Shown in pieces: positions 36,140-45,511 of a stretch of DNA of 64,000 bases (its first letter is position 1; every line of letters begins with the position of its first letter). A program made the translations under genes and the position numbers. Source of the DNA: Williamsia sp. 1135 (GTDB lineage: Bacteria > Actinomycetota > Actinomycetes > Mycobacteriales > Mycobacteriaceae); the NCBI RefSeq assembly GCF_002095395.1, contig NZ_MJEI01000103.1:62001-126000 (forward strand). The letters run 5' to 3'. The notes beneath the pieces were generated by a model. The model had not been told where the DNA came from. It saw nothing but the letters and a program-made list of their open reading frames with translations, and did no database searches.

Positions 36140-37621
36140 TCAGCGAAGGGACTCGGCGGTCGCGACGATGTTCTTGGTCATGGCCGCGAACACGGTCTTG
36201 TGGGCAGGCAGATTGGCGAACCAGTACAACCGGCCCACGATGCCACGCGGGTAGAACACCGTCCGCTGGTCGAGTCGACTGCCGTTCTCGGTGGCACTGA
36301 CCGAGAACTCGAGCCAAGCGGTGCCGGGCGTGAGCATCTCGGACCTCAGGCGCAGCAGCTGTCCGGACTCGACGGTCTCCACCCGCCACCAGTCGAGCGC
36401 GTCGCCGGGCTGCAGATGCCGAGGGTCTCGCCGACCCCGCGACGCCCCCGGACCGCCGAGCAGTCCGTCGGCCCACGACCGGAGCTTCCACGCAGACGAG
36501 TATCCGTACCAACCGTTCTTGCCACCGATGCTCTCGATGACCTTCCAGAGCGTGGCCGGATCCACTGAGGCTTCGGCGCTCGCAGAATCGGTGTAGGTCT
36601 CCTCGCCGGCCCACTGCGGATCGGATGGGATGGGTTCCGACGGCGCATATCCCGGTGATGCATTCGACCACGCGGTCTCCACCTCGCCCCGTTCGATGCG
36701 GGCGAGTGCCAACTCGACGGACGTGCGGTATCCGGTGAGTCCGTCTGGTGGCGGCTTGATGACGGAGTTGATGTCGTTTTCGGAAGCGATGGCGTCGTGT
36801 TCGAGGGATTCGACCAGCGGCCTGGCCAGCCCGCCCGGAATGGGGGTGACGCTACCCACCCAGAGGCTGGCGAGAGTAGGTGTGAGCAAAGGCAATACGA
36901 GGATGCGACGTCTGCTGAGGCCGGCTACCTCGGCGTAGATCTGCATCATGTCGCCGTACTCGAGGACGTCGGGTCCGCCGATGTCCCAGGTCCGGGATTC
37001 GGGGACCGGAGCCGTCGCGGCCTCGATCAGATAGTGCAGCACGTCGCGCACCGAGATGGGCTGGATCTTGTTGTGCACCCACTTGGGGGTGGTCATCACG
37101 GGAAGTCGTTCCGTGAGGTGCCGGATCATCTCGAATGATGCCGATCCGGAACCGATCACGACACCGGCCTGCAGGACGATCGTCTCGATGCCCGACGACA
37201 TCAGGATCTCGCCGACCTCGGTCCGCGAACTCAAATGCTGTGACAGCTTCACATCGGAGGGGTGCAGGCCGCTGAGGTAGACGATCCGGGAGACGCCGGC
37301 CTTGCGTGCGGCGTTGACGACGTTGAGCGCCGACCGCCGTTCCTCGGCGCCGAAGTCTTTGTTGGTGCCCATCGAATGCACCAGGTGGTAGACCACGTCG
37401 ACGACCGTGAAGGCGTCTTCGAGAGACCCCAGGTCTCCGAGGTCGCCTTTGATCACCTTCGCGTCGTCGGCCCACGGCGCGCCTGCGAGTTTGTCGGGGG
37501 TCCGGGCCAGGACCCGGACATCGTGGCCGCGTTCGATCAACCGCGGAGCAAGCCGGCCGCCGATGTATCCGGTGGCGCCGGTGACCAGTGCGCTGGGGGT
37601 CGGCGACGTGGGGGACTGCAT
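36140..37621 (-). CDS. NAD(P)-binding epimerase-like protein with C-terminal DUF2867
   Basis: ATG 37621 gives 493 residues. Residues 1-300 are an atypical SDR/NmrA-like fold with TGATGYIGGRL at the N-terminus and YLSGLHPS as the Ser region. Residues 330-493 match DUF2867 (WKLRSWADGLLGGPG, GDALDWWRVE, FYPRGIVGRLYWFANLPAHK), a START-like lipid-binding fold. This fusion is widespread in actinobacteria and uncharacterised. A NADPH-linked lipid or quinone role is possible. The 17-bp tandem repeat lies upstream of its start. Confidence 0.85.
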   Translation of the reverse strand: MQSPTSPTPSALVTGATGYIGGRLAPRLIERGHDVRVLARTPDKLAGAPWADDAKVIKGDLGDLGSLEDAFTVVDVVYHLVHSMGTNKDFGAEERRSALNVVNAARKAGVSRIVYLSGLHPSDVKLSQHLSSRTEVGEILMSSGIETIVLQAGVVIGSGSASFEMIRHLTERLPVMTTPKWVHNKIQPISVRDVLHYLIEAATAPVPESRTWDIGGPDVLEYGDMMQIYAEVAGLSRRRILVLPLLTPTLASLWVGSVTPIPGGLARPLVESLEHDAIASENDINSVIKPPPDGLTGYRTSVELALARIERGEVETAWSNASPGYAPSEPIPSDPQWAGEETYTDSASAEASVDPATLWKVIESIGGKNGWYGYSSAWKLRSWADGLLGGPGASRGRRDPRHLQPGDALDWWRVETVESGQLLRLRSEMLTPGTAWLEFSVSATENGSRLDQRTVFYPRGIVGRLYWFANLPAHKTVFAAMTKNIVATAESLR

Positions 37622-37740
37622 GAGCGCTCCGATTGTTGAGGGCGTTGATTCGAGGCTACGTGCCTGACATCCCTGTACCCGAGAGCAGTGCTCTGCTAAA
37701 CCGTGATTCGACGCCCGTTGCATGCGGAGGATCTCGAGGC

Positions 37741-37808
37741 CGCTTGGACCTCAACGCCGCTTGGACCTCAACGCCGCTTGGACCTCAACGCCGCTTGGAC
37801 CTCATCGC
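37741..37808. repeat. 17-bp tandem repeat, four units
   Basis: The unit CGCTTGGACCTCAACGC occurs at 37741-37757, 37758-37774 and 37775-37791 without change, and at 37792-37808 with one difference (CATC for CAAC). It lies in the gap between two same-strand genes and touches the phosphatase stop codon at 37802-37804. Identical units imply recent slippage. Confidence 0.95.
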
Positions 37809-38488
37809 ATCGTCATCATCAGACGCCGGCCGTCTTCGTCGTCGACGTCGGCGTGCGCGTGATCGTTCACCGACATCACATTGATCCCGGACTTGCCGAC
37901 GATGAGTTTGGTGATGGAGGCGTTGACCATGGTCCGCGAGACGCTGGGCCAGTTCTCCGGGCTGATGCCCCACAGGTGCGCGACGACCGCTCCGATGGTG
38001 CCGGCCGAGGAGGCCGCGATGGCCACCTGCCCGGGGCCGGCGTGCTCGGCGATCTCTGCCAACGCCTGCAGCATCGAATCCCGATAGTCGACGTACGAGC
38101 CGGGCCCGGTCGTCTGCTCGTCAGCGGCCCAAGTCAGCAACGAGGCGTCGAGTCTGCGCTGAAAACTCCGCTGCGCCTGGGCCGCCTCCTCCGATGTCCC
38201 GGTCGGCGGCACGTCCGTGTGCGCGAGCCTGGTCAGGTCGTACTCGTTCCAGCCGGCGTTGACCACCGGCGCCGGGGCGCTCGACCCTGGAAATTGCCCG
38301 ACGATCTCCTCGATCGTCTCCAGTTGGCGCGCAAGGTTTCCCGACACGGTGAAGTCCACCTTCGGGATTCGCGCGGCCAATTTCTGCCCGACGTTCCTGG
38401 CCTGCTGTCTGCCGAGATCGGTGAGACTTCCGTAGCCGTTCTCGTCGGTTCCGGCCTGGCCGTGGCGAACCAGATAGATGACACCCAT
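37802..38488 (-). CDS. Histidine phosphatase family protein
   Basis: The 228-residue protein begins MGVIYLVRHGQAG with the RHG phosphohistidine motif at 8-10 and has SGNLARQLET and a second His region. It belongs to the phosphoglycerate mutase-like phosphatases, cytoplasmic enzymes of broad range. The C-terminus NVMSVNDHAHADVDDEDG is acidic. It is divergent from the DUF3263 gene, and a tandem repeat begins inside its stop region. Confidence 0.9.
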   Translation of the reverse strand: MGVIYLVRHGQAGTDENGYGSLTDLGRQQARNVGQKLAARIPKVDFTVSGNLARQLETIEEIVGQFPGSSAPAPVVNAGWNEYDLTRLAHTDVPPTGTSEEAAQAQRSFQRRLDASLLTWAADEQTTGPGSYVDYRDSMLQALAEIAEHAGPGQVAIAASSAGTIGAVVAHLWGISPENWPSVSRTMVNASITKLIVGKSGINVMSVNDHAHADVDDEDGRRLMMTMR

Positions 38489-38510
38489 GCGCCCATCTTG
38501 CCGGTCGCGT

Positions 38511-38549
38511 CATCGAGGTTTGCCCCGGCCCCGCATGGTCGCCTCGATG
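38511..38549. promoter_or_regulatory. Inverted repeat between phosphatase and DUF3263 genes
   Basis: CATCGAGG (38511-38518) and CCTCGATG (38542-38549) are perfect eight-base arms with a 23-base spacer, in the divergent gap. It may be a pair of half-sites or a hairpin in either leader. Confidence 0.45.
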
Positions 38550-38614
38550 TCGCCTGGTGTTCAGTCCGTCTGGGTACAACTGAGGACAACACAAACAGTC
38601 GGGAGGTGGTTCGC

Positions 38615-38851
38615 ATGGACACACACGCAGGATCGAAGCTGGACGAGATGCTCGACTTCGAGTCGAAGTGGTACCGCCTGGGCGGCGGACCCTCCGACGA
38701 GATCCACGACAGGTTCGGGATGTCTGATCGCACCTTCTTCACGGAGCTGAACGACCTGATGTCCGACGGTGCCCGGTTCGACGAGATCGCACCCGATGAT
38801 CTGGCCGTCATGCGCGCGGTCATCCGCAGACGGTTGTGGCTCGCGCGCTGA
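38615..38851 (+). CDS. Small DUF3263 protein
   Basis: ATG 38615 follows GGGAGG. The 78-residue protein reads FESKWYRLGGGPSDEIHDRF and GMSDRTFFTELNDLM, ending RRRLWLAR, which fits DUF3263. This family of small actinobacterial proteins resembles a helix-turn-helix segment and has no settled function. The LLM-type gene follows after 37 bases. Confidence 0.8.
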   Translation: MDTHAGSKLDEMLDFESKWYRLGGGPSDEIHDRFGMSDRTFFTELNDLMSDGARFDEIAPDDLAVMRAVIRRRLWLAR

Positions 38852-38888
38852 CCGAAGAACCTCCGGACCCACGATTAGGCTGACCCTC

Positions 38889-39749
38889 ATGGAGGCAAGG
38901 CGGGACTTCCGATTCGGGGTCAATCTGTTGGGTCGCGGCAGCGCGGGCGAGTTCTTGGACCAGGTCAGGCACGCAGAGCGCTGCGGAGTGGACGTCGTCC
39001 TGCTCCCCGATCATCTGGAACTGGGTGCGCCTTTCCCGATGCTGGCAGCGGCAGCAGCGGCGGCGCCGACCGTCCGGGTCGGCAACTTTGTCCTCAATGC
39101 CGGGTTCTACCGTCCGGTCTTGCTGGCGCGCGACATCGCGAGCGTCGATCAGCTCACCGGAGGGCGGTTCGAGATCGGGCTCGGCGCGGGGTATGTGGAG
39201 GCGGAGTTCGAGGCCGTGGGCCTGCCCTTCGAAAGCCCCGGGCGACGGGTCGACCACCTGCGGGACACCGTGCTGCAGCTCAAGGCGCTGCTGTCGGACC
39301 CCGGGTTCGTGCCGCCGACAATTCAGTCGCCGCCACCGATCATGATCGCGGGCACCGGGAACAAGGTGCTGACCTTGGCAGCACAGCACGCCGACATCGT
39401 CGCTCTCGCGGTCCTCGCCGACGACGAGGCGCTGGCCGAACGCGTCGACTTCCTCCGGACGCAGGCGGGCGCGCGGTTCGATGAGCTGGAGATCAACCTG
39501 ATCATCGCCGACCTCGCGATCGATCGGGAACCGGACCTGCAGACCCTGCGCAGTCACCGGCCCGACGCTTCGGACCCTGAACTGCTGCGTCTGCCCAATG
39601 CCCTGCACGGCACCCACGATGAGGTGGTGGCGCGTATCCGGGAGCTCCGTGACACCTTCGGGGTCACCTACCTCACGCCGATCGAGCCGTCGGCCGCCGA
39701 CCTCGATGCCTATGGCCGGGTGATCGGCGAACTGCGAAGCGGGACCTGA
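38889..39749 (+). CDS. Luciferase-like F420-dependent oxidoreductase
   Basis: The 286-residue protein from ATG 38889 is a luciferase-like (beta/alpha) barrel: FRFGVNLLGRG, VDVVLLPDHLELGAPFPML, VRVGNFVLNAGFYRPVLLARDIASVD and GRFEIGLGAGY. The wording fits the F420-dependent subgroup that is abundant in mycobacteria rather than FMN-dependent oxygenases. The substrate is unknown. It comes just before the HAD-domain gene but probably does not serve the same pathway. Confidence 0.85.
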   Translation: MEARRDFRFGVNLLGRGSAGEFLDQVRHAERCGVDVVLLPDHLELGAPFPMLAAAAAAAPTVRVGNFVLNAGFYRPVLLARDIASVDQLTGGRFEIGLGAGYVEAEFEAVGLPFESPGRRVDHLRDTVLQLKALLSDPGFVPPTIQSPPPIMIAGTGNKVLTLAAQHADIVALAVLADDEALAERVDFLRTQAGARFDELEINLIIADLAIDREPDLQTLRSHRPDASDPELLRLPNALHGTHDEVVARIRELRDTFGVTYLTPIEPSAADLDAYGRVIGELRSGT

Positions 39750-39789
39750 GCGCGGCGTTCGCCAGACCCGGGCAACGGGCATCACTACG

Positions 39790-42549
39790 ATGGGTCCAGG
39801 CGCCTGCCCGAGACCAGATCGACAACCGACCGGATTGGAAAAAGCCCTGATCACCGACGTGACGGAACCCAACGCCCAGATCGTCCGCCGAGGCCGCACG
39901 ACCCTCGAGGACGTTCACCAGATGTTGCGGGACGGATCCTGCTCGGTGCTCTCGCTGGACATCTTCGACACCATCTTGTGGCGGCGGGTCCCGCGGCCGA
40001 CCGATCTGTTCGTGTTGCTCGGTAAGCGGCTCCGGCGCGAGGGCGCGTTACCCGACTGGGTCGAACCCCACGCGTTCCGGACGATGCGGATCACCGCCGA
40101 GACCGAGTCGCGGGAGCGTCGCGGCAAGCTCGGTCCGGAGGTGTCGATCTACGACATCTGGCGCGAGATGCCCGCGGAGATCCTGCTCCGCGACGACATC
40201 GAGTTCTATGTCGAGGCCGAGGTCGCCGAAGAGCGCCGGGTCCTCGTCCCGGACTTCGACATCGCCGAGTTGGTGAACACTGCGCACGCCCACTCGGTGC
40301 CGATCGTGGTGGTGTCCGACACGTATTTCCTGCAGGAACATCTCGACCGTTTTCTCGACCGGCCGCATCTCGAGCCGCTCAAATCAGCGCGGTTCTTCCG
40401 TTCCCATGAGCACGGCGTCGACAAGGCGCACGGATTGTGGAAGGTCGTGATCAAGGGTCTCGGAGTGCGGCCCGGCCAGATCGTCCACATCGGCGACAAC
40501 AAGCGGCCGGATGTCACCGCGCCTAACAAGCTGGGCGTGCGCACCGTGCACTTCACGCGGATCACCGACGACTACGAAGCGATCTTGCGTCGCGAGGGTG
40601 CGCCGCTGGAGCCCTTCGGGGTGAGCGCGCCACACCTCGACGTTACCGAGGGTGACTTCGGGATCACCAGTTTGCGAGCGAAGCTGATCGAGAACGCGAA
40701 CCTCGACGCCGTCGCGCCCGACGTGGCGTGCTCCTGGAGGTACGGCGCCGCTGTTCTCGGCCCGGTACTGACCGGGTTCGCCGATTGGGCGGCTCATCGC
40801 GCGGCGGAACGTGGCACGAAGGTGCTGTGGTGTCCGATGCGCGAAGGGGAGATGCTGGCAGACCTCATCAACAACGCTGCCCGCAGCGCAGGCCTGGATG
40901 TGGTTGCGAAACCGATCTGGCTCTCCCGGCACCTGACCTCTGTCGCCGCGTTGGGCGTTCTGGACCAGGACAGCATCCACACGTTCATGCGCCGCCGACA
41001 CGGTATGACCATCGGCGGCTTGCTGGCGATCCTGCAGCTGCGCCCAGGAGACGTCCCGGCGCTGGCCGACCGGCTAGGGGTGGTTCTCGACAACGGCATC
41101 ATCGCCGACGACGTCGCGACGGCGTTGGTGGAGACACCGCATCTGCGTAACCGGATCGCGACGACCGCGACCGCGACGCGCGAACGTCTGCTCGCGCACC
41201 TGCGTACCGCCGGCGCCCTGGACAGCGACGACCTGACCATCGTCGACCTCGGGTGGGGCGCGACCATTCAGAGTCAGCTTTCGACCGCACTCGGCCTCGC
41301 CGGGGTGCCGATCAAGCCCGCGGGTCTGTACCTGGCCACGGACAAGCGCAGCACGAAGGTGATGTTGCGGGGTCTGCGCGTCGAGGGTTACCTCGGCTCG
41401 GCAGGCGAACCCGTCGCAGTCGTCGGGGCCGTCACCCGGAGCCCGGAGATCTTGGAGCAGGGCGTGAGCAGCCTGTGTGGATCGCTGCTCGACTTCACCC
41501 CCGAAGGAGATCCGATCCTGGGGCCGATCGCGGGTTCCGCCGAACAGAACCACGCACGGCGAGCGCTGCACCAGGGTGTGCACGCATTCCAGGACGAGTG
41601 GCTCCGCTATGCGGGCGACTCCGACCTGTGGCCGGCGTTCAACGGTGGCGAGGTGCCGCTGCTGGGCAACATCGTCGCCTCGTCCATCACGGCTCCGACC
41701 CCTGACGAGGCCGCCGTGTTCGGCGCCTGGGAGCACGAGGACAACTTCGGCTCCGACCTCGTCAGTCATGTGATCCCGGTCGAATTGCTACCCGCGGTTC
41801 GCTACATGTCGCCCGGCGACCTCGACGACCTCGGGATGCGCGACGCCTTCTGGCCCCAGGTGCTGGCCGCAGCCGACCCGCGGCTCGCTTCGGCCGCCGA
41901 CGCTGTGCGCACGGGTGCCGTACCGGCATCGGTGTTCGAACCCGATGAGCCGCAGAGCGAAACGGTCCTGCGCTTCCGGACCGGCGACGGGAAATGGCAC
42001 GATGGTCCCAAGGTGCCCCTGCGGATCAACCGGAACGGGTTGTCGTTCGCGCGCTTGAACTTCGAGGCATTCGACGCGACGGACATCTCGCTCGCCATCC
42101 CCGGTCGGCCCGCGCTGGTACGACTCGACTGGATCGAGGCCACGGTGACCGCCGGCGGACACCGGCATCCGACTCCGCTGCGCTGGGAGCACCCCCAGGA
42201 CTTCGCGGGACTCGTTTACGCCGAATCAGCCTGGCTCGGTGGTAATCTCGTCGAATTCCATGCGCCCCATTCGGCGTTGTGGCTGTCGCTCGTCGATCGT
42301 GCCGGCGCTCCGGTGAGCTCGGCTCAGATCACCATCGCGTTCGCGGTGCTGCCCCAGTCGCTGTCGGGACTCTCACATCGGGCGCCCGCGGCACCTAGAC
42401 TCACGAGACTGACTGCGCGGGCCAAGGCCGAGTATCGGTCGGGTGGCCCACTGGCCCTGGCGGCCGGTGTGGCGCGCATCGTCGGACGGGCCGGTGCACC
42501 GGTCACTCCTCCGGACGACGATGAGAAGAAAGACAAAGATGAAGACTGA
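39790..42549 (+). CDS. Large HAD-domain protein of the COG5610 type
   Basis: The start is uncertain: ATG 39790, TTG 39835 and GTG 39859 are in frame and none has a clear ribosome site. From 39790 there are 919 residues. The HAD motif I is LSLDIFDTILW (Asp 57 nucleophile, with Phe rather than Asp two residues on), VVVSDTY is motif II, and GDNKRPDV near 236 is motif IV. About 600 further residues follow with no family I can name, ending in an acidic/lysine tail. COG5610-type proteins sit in polysaccharide and glycan loci, which suits the methyltransferase that overlaps its end and the GlfT2-like gene beyond. Confidence 0.75.
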   Translation: MGPGACPRPDRQPTGLEKALITDVTEPNAQIVRRGRTTLEDVHQMLRDGSCSVLSLDIFDTILWRRVPRPTDLFVLLGKRLRREGALPDWVEPHAFRTMRITAETESRERRGKLGPEVSIYDIWREMPAEILLRDDIEFYVEAEVAEERRVLVPDFDIAELVNTAHAHSVPIVVVSDTYFLQEHLDRFLDRPHLEPLKSARFFRSHEHGVDKAHGLWKVVIKGLGVRPGQIVHIGDNKRPDVTAPNKLGVRTVHFTRITDDYEAILRREGAPLEPFGVSAPHLDVTEGDFGITSLRAKLIENANLDAVAPDVACSWRYGAAVLGPVLTGFADWAAHRAAERGTKVLWCPMREGEMLADLINNAARSAGLDVVAKPIWLSRHLTSVAALGVLDQDSIHTFMRRRHGMTIGGLLAILQLRPGDVPALADRLGVVLDNGIIADDVATALVETPHLRNRIATTATATRERLLAHLRTAGALDSDDLTIVDLGWGATIQSQLSTALGLAGVPIKPAGLYLATDKRSTKVMLRGLRVEGYLGSAGEPVAVVGAVTRSPEILEQGVSSLCGSLLDFTPEGDPILGPIAGSAEQNHARRALHQGVHAFQDEWLRYAGDSDLWPAFNGGEVPLLGNIVASSITAPTPDEAAVFGAWEHEDNFGSDLVSHVIPVELLPAVRYMSPGDLDDLGMRDAFWPQVLAAADPRLASAADAVRTGAVPASVFEPDEPQSETVLRFRTGDGKWHDGPKVPLRINRNGLSFARLNFEAFDATDISLAIPGRPALVRLDWIEATVTAGGHRHPTPLRWEHPQDFAGLVYAESAWLGGNLVEFHAPHSALWLSLVDRAGAPVSSAQITIAFAVLPQSLSGLSHRAPAAPRLTRLTARAKAEYRSGGPLALAAGVARIVGRAGAPVTPPDDDEKKDKDED

Positions 42550-43597
42550 GTTCGGGGACCGGAACGACCCGCATGTGCAAGCGCGGGCGGCACGGCAGGC
42601 GCCGTTGCTCCTGCATTCTCTGACGTTGTTCTCCGAGGTGATCGGACGGATCTTCACCGCGGCCGGGCCGCGGACCGTTGTCGAGGTCGGGGTCGAGTCG
42701 GGTGGTGCGAGTTCGATCTACCTCGATCACGGAGCCGATGCGGTTTACTGCGTCGAGCCGGTTCCGACCGAAGAGATGCGTAGGACATTGGGTGACAACC
42801 CCGATTTGCATCTGATCGAGGGGTTCTCACCGGCTGTTCTGGCCGAGATCCCGCTCGGCGACGTCTATGTCGTGGACGGCGACCACAATTACGCCACCGT
42901 GCGCGGCGAGCTCGATTGGATCTTGGCCAACGCCCCCGATGCTGTGGTGATCCTGCACGACCTGCTGTGGCCGTGGGGGCGGCGGGACCTGTACTACAAC
43001 GCCGCAGGACTCGACCCAGCAGATGTACATGACCACGGTGCCGAGGGCCCGACCGTCTGGCACGATGACGTCACCGCTGCCGGATTCGTCGGCCTCGGAC
43101 AGTTCACCGCCGCCGTGGACGCCGGTGGGGAACGCAACGGGGTGCTGACCGCCATCGAGGACGCGCTCGCCGCGGACCCGGTGGGCAGGCACGAATTGGC
43201 GCTGGTGCCAGCCGTTTTCGGCCTCGGCGTGATCTATCCGACCGGCGATGCCGAGAAGGCCGCCAAGCTACGCTCGGCGCTCGAGCCGTACAACGGATCG
43301 CCATTGCTGGCGGCCATGGAGAACAATCGGATCGCGCTGTACACGCGGGTGCTCGCCATGCAGTACGAGATGGCCGCGGGCGCCATCGATCGCGATGATC
43401 TGGCGTATCGGGTCGGGCAGTTGAGCGCCGAGCTGCAGCAGCAACGTGACGAGACCGACCGGCTCACCCGAGCCCACCAGCACGAACTCGAAGCCCTACG
43501 GGCGAATCCGCCGATCTCGATCCGGAACGTGGGTGGCCGGGCCGTGCGCAAGGCCGCTCGTGAGGTGCGGGGTCTGCGCAGCAAGGTCCGTCGGTAG
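42539..43597 (+). CDS. Class I SAM-dependent methyltransferase with C-terminal coiled coil
   Basis: ATG 42539 overlaps the HAD gene by 11 bases and has AGAAGAAAG upstream; ATG 42521 is an alternative. The 352-residue protein has motif I VVEVGVESGGASSIYL, an acidic VEP after strand 2 and VVDGDHNYATV, like sugar O-methyltransferases and cephalosporin hydroxylase-like proteins (Methyltransf_24). Residues 290-335 (VGQLSAELQQQRDETDRL and on) are a coiled coil, then a basic tail. It probably methylates a sugar of a cell-surface glycan together with its neighbours. Confidence 0.82.
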   Translation: MKTEFGDRNDPHVQARAARQAPLLLHSLTLFSEVIGRIFTAAGPRTVVEVGVESGGASSIYLDHGADAVYCVEPVPTEEMRRTLGDNPDLHLIEGFSPAVLAEIPLGDVYVVDGDHNYATVRGELDWILANAPDAVVILHDLLWPWGRRDLYYNAAGLDPADVHDHGAEGPTVWHDDVTAAGFVGLGQFTAAVDAGGERNGVLTAIEDALAADPVGRHELALVPAVFGLGVIYPTGDAEKAAKLRSALEPYNGSPLLAAMENNRIALYTRVLAMQYEMAAGAIDRDDLAYRVGQLSAELQQQRDETDRLTRAHQHELEALRANPPISIRNVGGRAVRKAAREVRGLRSKVRR

Positions 43598-43600
43598 GTC

Positions 43601-45457
43601 TCACTCCGTAGTGAACAGACGCTGCCAGTTTGCCGGGCTGGTCAGCGTAGGCAGCGCCGCCTGAAAGGCCTTTCGCACGTTTGCGGCGTCCGCCCGGAAG
43701 GCCCATCGCACCTTGAGGTTTCGTGCCCCGAGGGTGCGGGCAAGGCCGGTGTCTCGGGTGCGCAGCCGGACGCCGTTGCCGGATGCGTCCGCCACCACGG
43801 CCTGATCGAACAGGGACACGTGCCACCAGTGGGCATCCGTCGGGGGAATGGCCACACACCCTCGCACCACCCGTCCGGCAAGTTGGGTTGCTGCGCGTTT
43901 GGCGAGCACCACGTCGAAGCGATCCTTGGCAGGTTCGAAGCCGGCGGGATGGACGGGCAACTCACGGTAGTTCACCCCGGGGACGTCGGACTCGCGATGC
44001 ATCACCGTCTCACCGAACGCGGCGCGTTCGCGGCGGATGTCCACCAGCGCCGTCCGGCCACCGTCGGCAAGGATGTCAGGTCCGGTGAGGAAATCCTCGA
44101 TACCCCGAATCATCGTGTACGCCAACCCGTATTGCATCGCCACGATGTGCTGCGAGATCTCACGGAACATGCGTGTACTCAACGACTTGACATCGAGATC
44201 GCTGTGCAGCGCCGCGGTGATCAGCGAGTTCCGGATGCTGAAGTACATCGTCCAGTCGTCGTTGTCTTTACGGGAGAAGTCCATGTGCCACACCGCAGCT
44301 CCCGGCAAGGTGACGGTCTGGACGCCGGCGGTCCCGGCGGCCCGGATGCCGTATTCGATGTCGTCCCACTGGAAGAACATCGGCAGGGGCAGCCCGAGTG
44401 CCGTGATGACCTCCGCCGGCAGCAGGCACGTCCACCACCCGTTGTAGCCCGCGTCGGCAGGCCGGTCCTGGCGCCGGGTCAGCATGTCCGCGTCGTGCAG
44501 CGCGTTTTTCGCCCACCGGCCGGCCCTGAGCGTATGCAGGTCCGCGTACTCCGCGCCGACGTGCAGCCGCGTCGGATTCATCAGGTAGAGCATCTGGGCG
44601 CCCACGATTGTCGGATCGGGGGTGACACTTGCGAAAGCGGCCAGGCGCAACGGGGTCTCGGGTTCGCAGCGGATGTCGTCGTCCATCAGGATGAGATCGA
44701 GATCCTCCTCGTGCGCGACGGCCTCGGATATCCCGCGGGTGAAACCGCCCGCACCACCGAGATTGGGCTGGCGGATGTATGTGAGGCGCTCGCCGAGAGC
44801 GGCGGAAGTCTGATCGAAGCCGGGCTCGTCGCAGACCGCGTCGGTGCCCTGATCGACGACGTACACCGCGGTCAGCCGCTCGCGCGTCAGCTGATCCGAC
44901 GCCAGCGCCGTCAGGGTTGCCACACAGTCGGCGGGCCGGTTGAAGGTACAGATCGCCACCGCCGCGGCCCGGATCCGATGCGGGGCGGTCGTCGACCACA
45001 CCGCGTCACTGATGGTGAGGTCACCGTCGTCGGCGATGAAACCCACCCATAGCGAACCACCGTCGGAGTACCTGTCGAGGGGCACCGTGGAGGTCACCGC
45101 GCCGGCGCCCTCCAACTCCAGTCGCGCCACAACGTGGACCTGTCCGTCGCTGTCGCAGCCGCGCACCACCGCATGGGCCCGGCCTGTGGTCTCGAAGTCG
45201 AAGGTCAGATCGACGCTCGTCACCGTCGTCCACCGCTCGAAGTAGGGAGCGGGCACCCGCCCGAAGTAGGTGTCCGTGTCGATGGTGGCCCCGTGGCGGG
45301 CATGCACCGAGGTCCGGGTGCGATCGCCGCCCCCGGCGATGGTGGCGTAGAGGTCGGCGTCGGTGTCCGGCGTCGGTCCGGCGAAGAGCACACGCTGCAA
45401 CACCAGGGGTGTGTCAGCCGATGCGAGCTGCGCAGCGGTCTCGGCGCGTTCGTTCAT
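43601..45457 (-). CDS. GlfT2-like galactofuranosyltransferase
   Basis: This 618-residue glycosyltransferase aligns by eye with mycobacterial GlfT2 along its length: N-terminal LVLQRVLFAGP, CTFNRPADC at 170-178, QPNLGGAGGFTRG, metal-binding DDD at 259-261, YNGWWTCLLP, QWDDIEYGIRA at 363-372 with the catalytic Asp pair, and AVWHM near 390. GlfT2 polymerises the galactan of the cell wall from UDP-galactofuranose. No glf gene is adjacent, so this may be a paralogue that decorates another glycan. It converges with the methyltransferase gene three bases away. Confidence 0.88.
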   Translation of the reverse strand: MNERAETAAQLASADTPLVLQRVLFAGPTPDTDADLYATIAGGGDRTRTSVHARHGATIDTDTYFGRVPAPYFERWTTVTSVDLTFDFETTGRAHAVVRGCDSDGQVHVVARLELEGAGAVTSTVPLDRYSDGGSLWVGFIADDGDLTISDAVWSTTAPHRIRAAAVAICTFNRPADCVATLTALASDQLTRERLTAVYVVDQGTDAVCDEPGFDQTSAALGERLTYIRQPNLGGAGGFTRGISEAVAHEEDLDLILMDDDIRCEPETPLRLAAFASVTPDPTIVGAQMLYLMNPTRLHVGAEYADLHTLRAGRWAKNALHDADMLTRRQDRPADAGYNGWWTCLLPAEVITALGLPLPMFFQWDDIEYGIRAAGTAGVQTVTLPGAAVWHMDFSRKDNDDWTMYFSIRNSLITAALHSDLDVKSLSTRMFREISQHIVAMQYGLAYTMIRGIEDFLTGPDILADGGRTALVDIRRERAAFGETVMHRESDVPGVNYRELPVHPAGFEPAKDRFDVVLAKRAATQLAGRVVRGCVAIPPTDAHWWHVSLFDQAVVADASGNGVRLRTRDTGLARTLGARNLKVRWAFRADAANVRKAFQAALPTLTSPANWQRLFTTE

Positions 45458-45511
45458 ACCGCCATCCTGCTACAGGTGGACGAGCGCCGACGCCGGGTGG
45501 GTGCGGAGGCG

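Noticed and set aside
37741-37808. Possible short CRISPR array
   Set aside because: The 17-bp units are directly adjacent with no spacers, and no cas genes are present.
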